Assembly (NCBI GenBank): GCA_022791575.1
Contig: JAAVZI010000071.1
Coordinates: 1-57,459 of the forward strand
From: Lachnospiraceae bacterium
GTDB lineage: Bacteria > Bacillota > Clostridia > Lachnospirales > Lachnospiraceae
Reading direction: 5' to 3'
DNA: 57,459 bases
Both the position numbers and the translations under genes were made by a program. The notes beneath the pieces are model-generated. The model worked only from the letters and a program-made list of their open reading frames with translations, had not been told where the DNA came from and did not search any database. Each line of letters begins with the position of its first letter. Position 1 is the first letter of the stretch. Of the stretch, positions 1-10,045 are shown one piece after another.

Positions 1-58
1 GCGATTCCATAAGATTTTTCAAGGCATAGTACCCGCTATGTCCAAAGTTTATGTCCAT
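1..58 (-). CDS. possible 5' end of a gene running off the left edge
   Basis: An ATG at 58 opens a frame of 19 codons that is still open at position 1. The encoded start reads MDINFGHSGYYALKNLM. The upstream AGAGAAAA stretch is only a weak ribosome site. The family is not recognisable, and the frame could be chance. It lies downstream of whiA on the same strand. Confidence 0.25.
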   Translation of the reverse strand, partial: MDINFGHSGYYALKNLMES

Positions 59-118
59 TTTTCTCTAATTTCTTTTCCTGCACGATATTCAGTTGTCAAT
101 CTTTGGTTAGAATCTCAT

Positions 119-1081
119 TCATTGAGATTCCGAGAAGTTATCTCTTAAAGCTTCAGCAATATCACTGATTTTTCTCAATCTATGGTTTACCCCTGATTTT
201 CCAACCTGAGGGCATAACATCATTCCTAATTCTTTCAAACTGGCATCCGGATGTTCCAGCCGAAGCTGTGCCATCTCACCCAAGCCTGCCGGAAGACTGT
301 CCAGTCCTGCATGTTCCTTAATGTATTGTATATCCTCTGCCTGTCTGACAGCCGCCGAAACCGTCTTATTCAAATTTGCAGTCTCACAGTTCACCTTTCG
401 GTTAACAGAATTCCTCATTTCCTTTAGAATCCTGATATTTTCCAGCTGCATCAGCGATACATTAGCCTCCATCACATTCAGGGCCAATACAATCATAGCA
501 CCCTCTTTGATGTATACAACATAATATTTTTTTCTCTGAACAATTCTTGCATCGATATCAAAACTCAAGATCAGATCACGCAGCTGCTCTGCCTTACTTT
601 CTGAGGCACAGACAATCTCAAAATGATAGAACTTTTCTGGATCGCTGATGGAACCCGCTGCCAGAAATGCTCCCCGTAAAAACGCACGTTTGCAGCATCT
701 TTGCTGGATAATAATATTATCTGTAATAGAAAGATTCTCATTAATTTCACCGTCTTCATCAATCAGTCTAACAGCCTGAAGAATCCTCAAGGAATCCTCT
801 GGATTAGGTATCGTAATCATATAGACCCAGGCCTTATTCAAATTTCTCCCCTGACGTACCGATACTTCTGGACGGATTTCAAATGCTTTTTTTATCAATG
901 TAAAATATTTCCTGGCAACCGCCGCATTTTCTGTCTGCATACGAAGACAGTATTGATTCTTTACATTAATCTGTATTCTCCCACAAAGACTGATAATTGC
1001 TGCAATTTCAGCAATCTGACAATGTCTCGCCCTGCTGATTTGTCTGGATAATTCTTCCTTCGTGTCTCCTGAAAAAGACAT
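119..1081 (-). CDS. whiA: DNA-binding protein WhiA
   Basis: This 320-residue protein has the usual length and layout of WhiA: an N-terminal degenerate LAGLIDADG homing-endonuclease-like region (start MSFSGDTKEELSR, with FLRGAFLAAGSISDP near residue 135) and a C-terminal helix-turn-helix (LKELGMMLCPQVGKSGVNHR near residue 285). WhiA proteins influence cell division and chromosome segregation in Firmicutes and sporulation in Streptomyces. The ATG is preceded by AAAGGAG at a good distance. It is the last gene of a murB-rapZ-whiA run, 11 bases after rapZ. An 8-bp stem overlaps the stop codon but has no U-tract. Confidence 0.96.
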   Translation of the reverse strand: MSFSGDTKEELSRQISRARHCQIAEIAAIISLCGRIQINVKNQYCLRMQTENAAVARKYFTLIKKAFEIRPEVSVRQGRNLNKAWVYMITIPNPEDSLRILQAVRLIDEDGEINENLSITDNIIIQQRCCKRAFLRGAFLAAGSISDPEKFYHFEIVCASESKAEQLRDLILSFDIDARIVQRKKYYVVYIKEGAMIVLALNVMEANVSLMQLENIRILKEMRNSVNRKVNCETANLNKTVSAAVRQAEDIQYIKEHAGLDSLPAGLGEMAQLRLEHPDASLKELGMMLCPQVGKSGVNHRLRKISDIAEALRDNFSESQ

Positions 1082-1092
1082 AACTGCTCCTT

Positions 1093-1968
1093 TTATGACT
1101 TCTTATAGGCATCTTTCTCAATATCCCGATGCTCTACCTTCACTCCATAATTCCCCTTATTTTCCAGAGCTTCATATAACTTATTGGCAAATGTAACTGA
1201 TCGGTGTTTTCCGCCGGTACATCCAATACTGATTACCAGCTGATTTTTTCCCTCTAAAATATAATTAGGAATCAAAAAATTTACCATATCTATCAGTTTT
1301 GTTAAAAATATATGGGCTGTTTCTAAACCCATGACATAATCCTGTACTTCCTTATCATTCCCCGTTTTATTTTTTAATTCACTAACATAATATGGATTTG
1401 GTAAAAACCGTACATCAAACACCAAATCTGAATCCTCTGGAATACCATTTTTAAATCCAAACGATAAGACTGTGATAAACAGATTCTTAAACTCCTGATT
1501 TCTAACAAAGATTTTCTCCAGCTCCTGCTTTAATTCGCGTGTCAGCATAGTGCTGGTATCAATAATATAATCTGCCTTTTCTTTTAAAAATGCAATCCGG
1601 CTGCGTTCCTGCCTGATTCCGACATTGATTCTGCCGCCTCCTGCCAGTGGATGGTTCCTTCTGGTCTCTTTATATCTTTTCACCAGTACATCATCACTGG
1701 CATCCAGAAAAAGGATCTCATATGCACAGCCGGAAGCCTGCATATCCGAAAGAACTGCTGCCAGCTCTGCAAAAGCCTGTCCGCCCCTAATATCCAACCC
1801 CAGCGCTGCCTTGGATATTTCCTGGTTCGGAACATTTAGAAGCTCTGCAAAATTCTTTACCAGTGGAATAGGCAGATTATCAACGCAGTAATACCCAAAG
1901 TCCTCCAGCATTTTCAAAGCAATACTTTTTCCTGCACCGGACATTCCTGTTACGATTACAAACTTCAT
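1093..1968 (-). CDS. rapZ: RapZ (YvcJ) nucleotide-binding protein
   Basis: This 291-residue P-loop protein has a Walker A motif GMSGAGKS at residues 8-15, a DxD-like LFLDASDD segment, and the family-typical C-terminal IGCTGGKHRSV motif (about residues 247-257) that in E. coli RapZ belongs to the RNA/metabolite-sensing half. In E. coli RapZ guides RNase E to GlmZ and so controls glucosamine-6-phosphate synthesis. In Gram-positives (YvcJ) it binds nucleotides and the RNA role is not established. It lies between murB and whiA. AAGGAG lies 12 bases before the ATG, a slightly long spacing. No yvcK gene sits between rapZ and whiA. Confidence 0.96.
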   Translation of the reverse strand: MKFVIVTGMSGAGKSIALKMLEDFGYYCVDNLPIPLVKNFAELLNVPNQEISKAALGLDIRGGQAFAELAAVLSDMQASGCAYEILFLDASDDVLVKRYKETRRNHPLAGGGRINVGIRQERSRIAFLKEKADYIIDTSTMLTRELKQELEKIFVRNQEFKNLFITVLSFGFKNGIPEDSDLVFDVRFLPNPYYVSELKNKTGNDKEVQDYVMGLETAHIFLTKLIDMVNFLIPNYILEGKNQLVISIGCTGGKHRSVTFANKLYEALENKGNYGVKVEHRDIEKDAYKKS

Positions 1969-2017
1969 GTCGAACCATGTCTCCTTCTAGTATCCAGCCA
2001 TCCGTTTCCGGACTTTC

Positions 2018-2935
2018 TTACGAAAAATCTCCTAATTTTCTGATTTCCAGTTCCAGCATAACCCCAGAGTCTTTCTGAACTTTATCCTGTATGTGTCTTG
2101 TAAGTTCTATAACATCCCTGGCTGTAGCATCTCCTGTATTAATAACAAATCCGCAGTGTTTATCCGACACTCTAGCACCGCCTACCTGATATCCGCGGAA
2201 TCCCGATTCCATAATCAGCTTACCAGCATAATTACCCTCCGGCCTTTTAAATGTACTCCCTGCGCTCGGATATTCCAGCGGCTGTTTCGCTGTACGCCTC
2301 TCTTTTAATTCCTCCATGCGTGTACGAATCTGCTCTTGCTCCCCATGCTCCAGTTCGATTACAATTTCCAGCGCAATATAAGACCTGCTTTGCAGAACAC
2401 TTGTTCTATAACCCAATTCCAGCTCATCTTTTCCCAATACAACGATTTCTCCCTGCTCATTCAGGGCTGTCACTTGTTCTACTACCTGCTTCATCTCGCC
2501 ATCATAGGCACCCGCATTCATAACAACTGCACCGCCTATAGTTCCAGGAATTCCAGCAGCAAACTCGAAACCCTTCAGAGAATGCTCCAGTGCACAGACA
2601 GCTACTCTCGAAAGCAATGCGCCGGCCTGTGCATAAAGCCGTGTACCATCTGTTTTTACTCTGCTGAAATTCTTATAGAGCTGAATAACAACGCCTTCGT
2701 AACCCGTATCACTGACCAGCAGATTGCTGCCATTTCCCATAATAAAGCAGGGAATCTCATTCTCACGGCAGAATTTCACAAGTTTTTGTATGACCTCTGC
2801 TGAATCGGGCATTATAAAATATTGCGCACATCCGCCAATGCGAAACGTTGTATGCTGTTTCATCGGCTCCGCCAGCCGCACATGCTCTTTTCCAGCAATT
2901 TCTTCCAGCTGGTGTTGAATATGAAATCCTTCCAT
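2018..2935 (-). CDS. murB: UDP-N-acetylenolpyruvoylglucosamine reductase
   Basis: MurB reduces UDP-GlcNAc-enolpyruvate to UDP-MurNAc with NADPH and FAD in cytoplasmic peptidoglycan synthesis. Visible motifs are the FAD-binding GNGSNLLVSD, GIPGTIGGAVVMNAGAYDGE and the catalytic-serine region YPSAGSTFKRP, as in short type II MurB. I chose the ATG at 2935 (protein starting MEGFHIQHQ, 305 residues) because GGAAAGAGGGAG lies just upstream. A longer frame starting with TTG at 2974 adds 13 residues and overlaps that ribosome site, so it is unlikely. It is the first gene of the murB-rapZ-whiA group. No convincing promoter was found in the AT-rich 170 bases upstream. Confidence 0.96.
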   Translation of the reverse strand: MEGFHIQHQLEEIAGKEHVRLAEPMKQHTTFRIGGCAQYFIMPDSAEVIQKLVKFCRENEIPCFIMGNGSNLLVSDTGYEGVVIQLYKNFSRVKTDGTRLYAQAGALLSRVAVCALEHSLKGFEFAAGIPGTIGGAVVMNAGAYDGEMKQVVEQVTALNEQGEIVVLGKDELELGYRTSVLQSRSYIALEIVIELEHGEQEQIRTRMEELKERRTAKQPLEYPSAGSTFKRPEGNYAGKLIMESGFRGYQVGGARVSDKHCGFVINTGDATARDVIELTRHIQDKVQKDSGVMLELEIRKLGDFS

Positions 2936-3104
2936 AATCTCCCTCTTTCCACATTTACAAATTCGTCCAATCAAATGAGGGTATTATCATCCACTGTTAT
3001 TAATAGCTATCTATAATCATACAATACCCGGCTCAAGAATTCAATTGTACAAATTACTAAACATTTCTTAATATTATATTATTTTTTGTCTTATTTACCA
3101 AACT

Positions 3105-3947
3105 TTAATATAGTAGCCTTGAATAAATCAACGTTGCAAAATAGATAACCGAGGCGAACAACACGATCATAGGCCCTGTTGCCACGCTGATATAATAGGA
3201 TACAATCAGTCCTGCCATTCCTGAAAATAAAGAAAACAGAATGGCGAACAGATGATACTCCCTCATATTGGCAGATAGGTTCCGAGCGGCTGCCACTGGA
3301 ATGATCAATAAGGCATTAATTAGCAGAATCCCAATGCATTTAATGGATAATGTGACAATCACTGCAACCAATACCACAAACAGGTTATCCAGCAGCTTTA
3401 CTTTTATTCCCCTGCTTTTGGCCAGTGTTCCATGTATACTGACAGCCAAAATCTGGTTAAATCCCAAGAGCCAGAAAAGCCAAAGCGCCAGAAAAGCCAG
3501 CATTAAATACCCTATTTCCCGTTCGGTAATGCTTAAGATATCTCCTGCTAGAATCCCGGAAAACCGATTGAATTCTCCACTTCCCGACAAAATAATCAGT
3601 CCTGCAGCAATGCTGCAAGAAGCAAATACAGAAATCACCGTATCCGCACTTTCTGTCTGTCTACTTTTAATTTTATTTAAAAGCAGGCCAAATATGACAG
3701 CAAATATTAACATTGTAACATTAATTTCACTGACTCCCAACACAACCCCAATTCCAATTCCGGTAATTGCCGAATGTCCCAGAGCGTCCGAGAAGAATGT
3801 CATCTTCTTTTGCACTACAATCGTCCCAAGCATTCCCAGCATGGGAGTCATAAGTAAAACCGCCAGAAATGCATGCTTCATAAACTCGTGTTCCGCCCAA
3901 GCAAAGGGCAATAGTCGATCCAGGATAGAATAAATAGCCTCCATCAT
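3105..3947 (-). CDS. znuB: metal (zinc/manganese) ABC transporter permease
   Basis: This 280-residue polytopic membrane protein has about eight hydrophobic segments and belongs to the ABC-3 family (ZnuB/MntB/TroC). The segment DALGHSAITGIGIG near residue 55 is typical of these permeases. It should form the inner-membrane channel for the cation delivered by the adjacent binding protein. Its ATG follows the stop codon of the ATPase gene directly, and GGGGAGG inside the end of that gene is the ribosome site. The metal cannot be settled from the permease; the His-rich loop of the partner binding protein favours zinc. Confidence 0.93.
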   Translation of the reverse strand: MMEAIYSILDRLLPFAWAEHEFMKHAFLAVLLMTPMLGMLGTIVVQKKMTFFSDALGHSAITGIGIGVVLGVSEINVTMLIFAVIFGLLLNKIKSRQTESADTVISVFASCSIAAGLIILSGSGEFNRFSGILAGDILSITEREIGYLMLAFLALWLFWLLGFNQILAVSIHGTLAKSRGIKVKLLDNLFVVLVAVIVTLSIKCIGILLINALLIIPVAAARNLSANMREYHLFAILFSLFSGMAGLIVSYYISVATGPMIVLFASVIYFATLIYSRLLY

Positions 3948-4700
3948 TTACCTCCCCATATAATCTGCCATGCCAAAAACTTCTCTAAATTCCCGGCTGC
4001 CAAACACTTGTTCTGCCGTTCCGCGCTTTCGAATACTTTTATCTAACAGAATTACTTCATCCGCATATTCTGCCACATAGTCCAAATCATGAGAAATCAA
4101 TATAATTGCCAAATCATATGTTTTTTTCAAATGGTCAATGGTCTCATAGAACAAATCCATACCATTTTTATCAATACCTGACGCTGGTTCATCCAACAGC
4201 AGCAAGCCTGGTTCCTGAGTCAGCGCCAGAGCAATCAATACCCGCTGCAGCTGTCCCCCCGATAAATTGCAGACCTGCCTGTCAATACAGTCTTGCGCCT
4301 GCAGCATCTCAAGAGCCTGATAAACCGATTGATACACTTGCCTGCTCTTTCTAAAGAATACCGGCACACTGCTCATATAAGAAGCCATAAAATCATAGAC
4401 ACTGAGCGGAGTATTTTTATCAACATTCAGCATCTGGGGGACATAGCCGATCTTTAGCTTTTTTTGTATAAAATCTCCTGGATGATACTGATAAGTAATC
4501 TTTCCTTCATGGGGGATCTCATCCAGAATTGCCTTAATCAATGTAGATTTGCCGGCGCCGTTTTTTCCAATAATTACATTCAATTTTCCGCAGTGAATAT
4601 GCAGATTGATATCCTGCAGAATCACCTGATGATCTAAAGTAACCCCAAAATGATGAACCTTAATACAGTGCAATCCGCAAGGCTTATCTAACTTTTTCAT
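3948..4700 (-). CDS. znuC: metal ABC transporter ATP-binding protein
   Basis: This 250-residue ABC ATPase has Walker A GKNGAGKST near residue 45, signature LSGGQLQR near residue 145, Walker B LLLLDEP and a switch histidine in ISHDLDY. It powers uptake through the neighbouring permease. The gene overlaps the 3' end of the binding-protein gene by 17 bases and abuts the permease gene, so the three are translationally coupled. The N-terminus (CGLHCIKVHHFGV) is Cys/His-rich; whether this matters for metal sensing is unknown. Confidence 0.93.
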   Translation of the reverse strand: MKKLDKPCGLHCIKVHHFGVTLDHQVILQDINLHIHCGKLNVIIGKNGAGKSTLIKAILDEIPHEGKITYQYHPGDFIQKKLKIGYVPQMLNVDKNTPLSVYDFMASYMSSVPVFFRKSRQVYQSVYQALEMLQAQDCIDRQVCNLSGGQLQRVLIALALTQEPGLLLLDEPASGIDKNGMDLFYETIDHLKKTYDLAIILISHDLDYVAEYADEVILLDKSIRKRGTAEQVFGSREFREVFGMADYMGR

Positions 4701-5637
4701 GATCCAGGGCCTCCTTTAATGCTTTAATATTGTTCCTCATGCCCATAAGATACGCATCTTTCTCTTTACTTCCAGTAACCAGTGTATCCAATAATACCGT
4801 CTGGCAGCCTGTTTCATCTTCCAATATGCGGCTTAGGGATCTGCCGTAGATCTCTTCTGCAAATACATAAGAAATCTGCTCTTCCTCTACTGCCGTAAGA
4901 ATCTGACCCAATTCAGAAGCTTTCAGATTCGTATTCTCATCCATATTAATAGTCTTTACCATCTCCCATTGGAAATTCTCTGCAAAATAAGAAAATGCCT
5001 CATGTGTACTGACAAATTTCTGTCCCGCTGCTTCATGGAGTTCTTTCTGTCCCTCCCGCAAAAGCTCTTTCACTGCGTTTTGATAAGCATGCATGTTGGC
5101 TTCGTATTTCTCCTGATTGGCAGAGTCCATCTGGATTAGCGCATTTCCTATATTTCCTATCTGAATACAATAGTTTTCCATACTCATCCAGATATGCGAG
5201 TTATGAATATGCTCTTCTTCCTCCGCATCATGTTCCTCTTCATGCTTGTGCCCTTCGCCCGCTTCCAGCAAAGCAGTTCCCTTTGAGGTATCCACAACCG
5301 TCAGTTCGGGAAACCGTTCCTTAACCGCTCCCAGATAAGTCTCCATACCGGCTCCGTTTATAATAAATACGTCAGCCTGCTCAAGAAGAACCATATCTCC
5401 TGTTGTCAGTTGATGATCATGAACACATCCTGCAGACGGACTGGAAAGACATTGAACCTGAACCCCTTCGATTCCATCCGTCACATTGATTGCTGCAATA
5501 TATACCGGATAAAAGCTGGTAACAATGAGCAGGCCTTCCTTCTGGTTTGCAGCACCCTTACTAAAATGAACAGTCAGCGCCGACACAACTGTCAAAACCG
5601 TCAGCAGCAGCGCTGTAAAGATATATTTATTCTTCAT
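4684..5637 (-). CDS. znuA: metal ABC transporter substrate-binding protein, zinc type
   Basis: This 317-residue protein of the cluster A-1 binding family has the fold landmarks TSFYPVYIAAINVTDG, a conserved VHDHQ histidine site, an acidic/His-rich loop (about residues 130-145: HKHEEEHDAEEEEHIH) followed by the NSHIWMS metal-site histidine, and FVSTHEAFSYFAENF. Such loops are typical of zinc-binding ZnuA. The N-terminus is a hydrophobic segment without a clear lipobox cysteine, so it may be membrane-anchored by an uncleaved helix. It is the first gene of znuA-znuC-znuB. The ribosome site is weak (CAGGT). No Zur box was recognised. Confidence 0.92.
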   Translation of the reverse strand: MKNKYIFTALLLTVLTVVSALTVHFSKGAANQKEGLLIVTSFYPVYIAAINVTDGIEGVQVQCLSSPSAGCVHDHQLTTGDMVLLEQADVFIINGAGMETYLGAVKERFPELTVVDTSKGTALLEAGEGHKHEEEHDAEEEEHIHNSHIWMSMENYCIQIGNIGNALIQMDSANQEKYEANMHAYQNAVKELLREGQKELHEAAGQKFVSTHEAFSYFAENFQWEMVKTINMDENTNLKASELGQILTAVEEEQISYVFAEEIYGRSLSRILEDETGCQTVLLDTLVTGSKEKDAYLMGMRNNIKALKEALDHEKVR

Positions 5638-5673
5638 ATTACCTGAACCTGCTTCCTATATGAATTCTATGTA

Positions 5674-5714
5674 AGAAGGGAGCCGCCACAATGAACACAT
5701 GTGGCGGCTTCCTT
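5674..5714 (-). terminator. hairpin terminator between ysxC and znuA
   Basis: On the minus strand GAAGCCGCCACA pairs with TGTGGCGGCTCC around a short loop, followed by CCTTCTT. The stem is GC-rich and about 12 bp long; the U-tract is short. It lies right after the ysxC stop codon and 36 bases before znuA, so it probably ends the tig-to-ysxC transcript or attenuates read-through into the metal transporter genes. Confidence 0.7.
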
Positions 5715-5716
5715 TA

Positions 5717-6328
5717 TCATCTATCGCATTTGTTCTTGTTTTCGGATTGTCCCAGAGACTCAATATATTCCCAGATTTCATCCCTTCCCTGCTTATTTAA
5801 TGCAGAAAAAGGCAGTATCACTGTATTGGGAAGTACCTGCAGTCCAGTCCGAATCATCTTTAAATGTTTCTGTACCTGGCTCCGCTTGATCTTATCCAAT
5901 TTCGTAGCAATAATAACTGGTTCATATCCGTTATGAACTATCCAATCATACATGGTCTTATCATTGGCCGAGGGTTCGTGGCGGATATCTATCAATAAAA
6001 ATACTGCTTTTAACTGCCTGGAAGTATGCAGATAACATTCAATCATCTTACCCCATTTTTCCTTTACTTCCAGAGAAACCTTCGCATATCCATAACCAGG
6101 AAGATCTACAAAATATAACTCCTGATTCACATTATAATAATTAATGGTCTGGGTTTTTCCTGGAGAAGAAGACGTTCTTGCCAGCGCTTTTCGGTTCAGA
6201 AGCCCATTTATTAAAGATGATTTTCCTACATTGGACTTTCCAGCAAAGGCGATCTCCATTTTATCATTCTCTGGTAGCCTGCTGGTAATTCCGCATACCG
6301 TTTCCAGCTCTGCACTTTTAATAATCAT
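5717..6328 (-). CDS. ysxC: ribosome-biogenesis GTPase YsxC/EngB
   Basis: This 203-residue TRAFAC GTPase has P-loop GKSNVGKSSL (G1), the T-containing PGKTQTINYY (G2), DLPGYGYA (G3) and TKLDK (G4). YsxC is essential in many Firmicutes for 50S subunit assembly. The ribosome site AAAGGAG lies inside the last codons of lon and the genes are 4 bases apart, so they are co-transcribed and probably coupled. A hairpin terminator follows. Confidence 0.96.
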   Translation of the reverse strand: MIIKSAELETVCGITSRLPENDKMEIAFAGKSNVGKSSLINGLLNRKALARTSSSPGKTQTINYYNVNQELYFVDLPGYGYAKVSLEVKEKWGKMIECYLHTSRQLKAVFLLIDIRHEPSANDKTMYDWIVHNGYEPVIIATKLDKIKRSQVQKHLKMIRTGLQVLPNTVILPFSALNKQGRDEIWEYIESLGQSENKNKCDR

Positions 6329-6332
6329 AGCT

Positions 6333-8687
6333 CTATTGCTCCTTTTTCACAAATGCCTCACGGACAACCTCTTCCATCTGCTGTACAAAGACAATTTCCA
6401 TACCGCCTTTGATTTCTTCAGAAATTTCCTCTACATCTGCTTCATTTTTCTTTGGTACTAATATTTTCTTTATTCCAGCTTGCCGGGCTGCCAGCATTTT
6501 CTCCTTCAATCCGCCAATTGGCAGCACCCTTCCCCGAAGGGTAATCTCTCCAGTCATGGCCACCCGTGCATTTACTTTTGTATTCGTTGCTGCAGATAAT
6601 ATTGCAGTCGCCATAGTAATACCTGCTGACGGACCGTCTTTCGGTACAGCACCTTCCGGGATATGGATATGCACATCATTTTTCTTAAAAAATTCTCTAT
6701 CCAGTCCCCAGCTTTCTCCAATTGAGCGGATATAACTGATACCGGTCTTTGCTGATTCCTGCATAACCTCTCCCATCTGACCGGTTAAACTGACTTCGCC
6801 TTTACCTGGCATAATATTCACTTCAATTTCCAGTGTGTCTCCACCGACACTGGTCCACGCAAGTCCCCGTACAATGCCTACTTCATCTTTCTCATTCACG
6901 GAATCTTCGTCATACTTTTCTTTTCCCAGGAACTCCTTTAAGTTCTTGTCGGTAATCTTTACTGCAGATACTTCCTCTTCGAGAAAGATTCTGGCAGATT
7001 TCCGGCAGATTTTCCCTATCATCCGTTCTAAGGTACGTACACCAGCCTCTCTAGTGTACCTCTGAATAATTTTTTCTAATGCCTTTGGGCTGATAGAAAG
7101 CTGGCTTTTCTTAATTCCATGCTTTTCTAACTGTTTAGGAATCAAATATTTTTTGGCAATATGAAACTTCTCATTTGCGGTATAGCTGGTTATTTCTATA
7201 ATCTCCATACGGTCCAACAAAGGCTTGGAAATTGTCTGCAGGGAATTAGCGGTTGCTATAAAGAGCACTTCTGATAAATCAAATGGCACCTCAATATAAT
7301 GATCCTTAAAATGCCTGTTCTGTTCACTGTCCAGAACCTCCAGCAAGGCAGATGCTGTATCTCCTTTATAGTCACTGCTGATTTTATCTATCTCATCTAA
7401 TAGCATTAAAGGATTGCTTACTCCTGCCTGGCGCATACCATTAATAATTCTTCCCGGCATTGACCCCACATAGGTCTTCCTATGTCCTCGGATCTCTGCC
7501 TCATCTCTGACACCGCCCAGACTGATACGGACATATTCCCGGTTCAATGCTCTTGCAATAGAGCGGGCGATTGAAGTCTTACCTGTTCCAGGAGGGCCTG
7601 CCAGACATAATATCGGTGCTTCTCCTTTTTCATTGAGAATCCGTACAGCCAGGTATTCTAAGATTCGTTCCTTAACCTTTTCCAGCCCGTAATGGTCTGC
7701 TTCCAGTATTTTACTAGCCTTTTTCAGATTGCGGTTATCCTTAGATAATTTTCCCCAGGGCAGATCCAACAGGGTCTCTATATAATCTCTTGTTACACCG
7801 GATTCAGAAGAATGGGAAGGCTGGGACTTAAAACGCCGAATTTCCTTCTGAAGTTTATCCTTTACCTCCTGAGGTGCCTTTATACCGCGTACCTGCTCCA
7901 GCCACTCATCTGCTTCTTCCAGATAATTTTCTTCGTCCAGCTCTTCTCGAATGGCTTTCATCTGTTCCCTTAAGACATATTCCTTCTGATTCTTCTCAAT
8001 CTTTTCCCGCATCTTGGCCTGCAGCTCTTTGCGAATCATCAGAATCTGTGTCTCATCTTTAATAATGACACATAAGGTATCATAACGTGCTTTCCAGTCA
8101 AACTGTTCTAATATTCTTTGTCGATCATCATAGCCAAGGGGCAGATTAATACAGATAAAATTCATTAACCGACCAATACTGTCATATTCACCCAACTGAT
8201 TAGCAACACTTTTTCCCACTCTTGGATTCTCAACACAGTACCTTAAAAAGAGCTCTTCTAGTTCCCTCAGCAGGGCTTCTGCTTCTACCCGCTCCTCTTC
8301 GGACGTAATCTCTTCTTCCACTTCTTCATATACTTTAATATCTGCAACCAGATAAGGTCCTTCCGTATCCATGCGTAACAGCTCAGCTCTGGACTCACCC
8401 TTTACCAGGACTCTGACAATCTCATTCGGAACCTTTATTACCTGCTCGATCGTAGCAACGACTCCTGCCTTATATAATTCATCATATCCTGGAGAATCCT
8501 CGTCTATATCTTTCTGTGTTACAAGGAAAATCCGGCGGTCTCTGATCATAGCCTCTTCTATGGCTTTTACGGATTTCTTTCTGCTAATGTCAAAATGTAC
8601 AATCAGCTCCGGCAGAATTGTCAGACCCCGCAATGCGATTGCTGGCATATTTTCTACTATACTCGTTTCATTATGCACTTTCATCAT
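6333..8687 (-). CDS. lon: ATP-dependent protease Lon
   Basis: This 784-residue LonA-type protease has an N-terminal substrate-binding domain (to about 200), a coiled-coil region (about 200-300), an AAA+ domain with Walker A GPPGTGKT at 364-371 and LLDEIDKIS as Walker B, and a C-terminal S16 protease domain with the catalytic serine in [10 protein letters not shown] and a downstream catalytic lysine. It degrades misfolded and regulatory proteins in the cytoplasm. AAGGA lies before tandem ATG codons, and the gene overlaps the end of clpX by 17 bases. No CIRCE or CtsR-like operator is evident in the short overlap. Confidence 0.97.
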   Translation of the reverse strand: MMKVHNETSIVENMPAIALRGLTILPELIVHFDISRKKSVKAIEEAMIRDRRIFLVTQKDIDEDSPGYDELYKAGVVATIEQVIKVPNEIVRVLVKGESRAELLRMDTEGPYLVADIKVYEEVEEEITSEEERVEAEALLRELEELFLRYCVENPRVGKSVANQLGEYDSIGRLMNFICINLPLGYDDRQRILEQFDWKARYDTLCVIIKDETQILMIRKELQAKMREKIEKNQKEYVLREQMKAIREELDEENYLEEADEWLEQVRGIKAPQEVKDKLQKEIRRFKSQPSHSSESGVTRDYIETLLDLPWGKLSKDNRNLKKASKILEADHYGLEKVKERILEYLAVRILNEKGEAPILCLAGPPGTGKTSIARSIARALNREYVRISLGGVRDEAEIRGHRKTYVGSMPGRIINGMRQAGVSNPLMLLDEIDKISSDYKGDTASALLEVLDSEQNRHFKDHYIEVPFDLSEVLFIATANSLQTISKPLLDRMEIIEITSYTANEKFHIAKKYLIPKQLEKHGIKKSQLSISPKALEKIIQRYTREAGVRTLERMIGKICRKSARIFLEEEVSAVKITDKNLKEFLGKEKYDEDSVNEKDEVGIVRGLAWTSVGGDTLEIEVNIMPGKGEVSLTGQMGEVMQESAKTGISYIRSIGESWGLDREFFKKNDVHIHIPEGAVPKDGPSAGITMATAILSAATNTKVNARVAMTGEITLRGRVLPIGGLKEKMLAARQAGIKKILVPKKNEADVEEISEEIKGGMEIVFVQQMEEVVREAFVKKEQ

Positions 8688-9954
8688 CCGCTTTTTCCTT
8701 CTCCATATCCAATAATTGCTCTACTATCTGGCCATTGATCTCTAATCGGGCTGGACCTTTATTCTCTACCAGTGCTTTGGTTACATGACAAGCAGTGATT
8801 TCTTCATTTGACGGAACTTCATACATCAGATCCATCATGGATTTCTCCATAATAGCCCGAAGCCCTCTGGCTCCTGTTTTTCTCTTTGCTGATTCATGCG
8901 CCACTGCCAGCACTGCATCCTCATCAAATTCCAGACGTACTCCGTCCAGTTCGAAGATTTTCTGATATTGTTTGATCAGCGCATTTCTTGGCTCCTTTAA
9001 GATTCTTACCAATGCCTCTTCATCTAACAGATCTAGCGATACCGTAACCGGAACACGCCCGATAAATTCTGGAATCATGCCAAATTTTACCAAATCTTCC
9101 GGAAGAACCTGACGAAGCAATTCACCTACATTATTATCGCTCTTTTCACTGATATCAGCATTAAATCCGATCGACTTCTGATCCAAACGTCCTTCAATAA
9201 TCTTTTCCAGTCCGTCAAATGCTCCGCCGCAAATAAACAGAATATTCGTTGTATCAATCGGTATCAGTTCCTGATGTGGATGCTTTCTTCCACCCTGTGG
9301 CGGTACGGATGCCGTTGTTCCTTCCAGAATCTTAAGCAGCGCCTGCTGTACCCCTTCACCAGATACATCTCTGGTAATGGATACATTTTCTGATTTTTTA
9401 GTAATTTTATCAATCTCATCTATATATATAATTCCAAATTCAGCTCTTTCAATATCAAACTCAGCTGCCTGAATAATTTTCAAAAGAATATTTTCTACAT
9501 CTTCGCCAACATAACCCGCCTCTGTCAATGAAGTGGCGTCTGCAATGGCAAACGGAACGTTCAGAATCTTAGCCAGTGTCTGTGCCAGATAAGTTTTACC
9601 GGAACCAGTGGGACCTAACAGCAGAATGTTGCTTTTCTGAAGCTCCACACCCAGATCTCGTCCGGCCAGAATTCTCTTATAATGATTGTAAACTGCTACT
9701 GACAAGGTTTTCTTGGCCTCTTCCTGTCCAATTACATAATCATCCAAAAATGTCTTAATTTCCTTTGGCTTTAAAAGATTAATATCCATATCATCCAAAA
9801 AATCATCATATTCGTCATCCATAATATCAGAACATAATTCTACACACTCATCGCAAATATACATTCCATTCGGTCCTGATACAAGCTTTCGGATCTGTCT
9901 TTCTGTCTTACCGCAAAACGAACACCTTGCCATTTTATTCATGCCCTTTGTCAT
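8671..9954 (-). CDS. clpX: ATP-dependent Clp protease ATPase subunit ClpX
   Basis: This 427-residue protein has an N-terminal zinc-binding domain with Cys11, Cys14, Cys34 and Cys37, Walker A GPTGSGKT (114-121), Walker [11 protein letters not shown], and the GYVGEDVE pore and [11 protein letters not shown] sensor-2 segments. It unfolds substrates and feeds them to ClpP. GAGGTGAAATT precedes the ATG, which supports this start rather than the in-frame ATGs four and seven codons on. A hairpin separates it from clpP; lon follows with overlap. Confidence 0.97.
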   Translation of the reverse strand: MTKGMNKMARCSFCGKTERQIRKLVSGPNGMYICDECVELCSDIMDDEYDDFLDDMDINLLKPKEIKTFLDDYVIGQEEAKKTLSVAVYNHYKRILAGRDLGVELQKSNILLLGPTGSGKTYLAQTLAKILNVPFAIADATSLTEAGYVGEDVENILLKIIQAAEFDIERAEFGIIYIDEIDKITKKSENVSITRDVSGEGVQQALLKILEGTTASVPPQGGRKHPHQELIPIDTTNILFICGGAFDGLEKIIEGRLDQKSIGFNADISEKSDNNVGELLRQVLPEDLVKFGMIPEFIGRVPVTVSLDLLDEEALVRILKEPRNALIKQYQKIFELDGVRLEFDEDAVLAVAHESAKRKTGARGLRAIMEKSMMDLMYEVPSNEEITACHVTKALVENKGPARLEINGQIVEQLLDMEKEKADDESA

Positions 9955-9980
9955 AATTTCACCTCGAATCTATATGATAT

Positions 9981-10013
9981 GAAAACTCCTACTCACGAAA
10001 AGTAGGAGTTTCC
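9981..10013 (-). terminator. hairpin between clpP and clpX
   Basis: An inverted repeat GGAAACTCCTACT / AGTAGGAGTTTTC with a 7-base loop lies in the 91-base clpP-clpX gap. On the minus strand the second arm ends in TTTTC, so it can act as a weak terminator or attenuator. That would lower clpX and lon expression relative to clpP. Confidence 0.6.
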
Positions 10014-10045
10014 ACTTATAATTTAGCTTAAATACATTTCGCCAA

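Noticed and set aside
119-140. Stem over the whiA stop codon as a terminator
   Set aside because: It is only 8 bp, AT-rich and has no U-tract after it.
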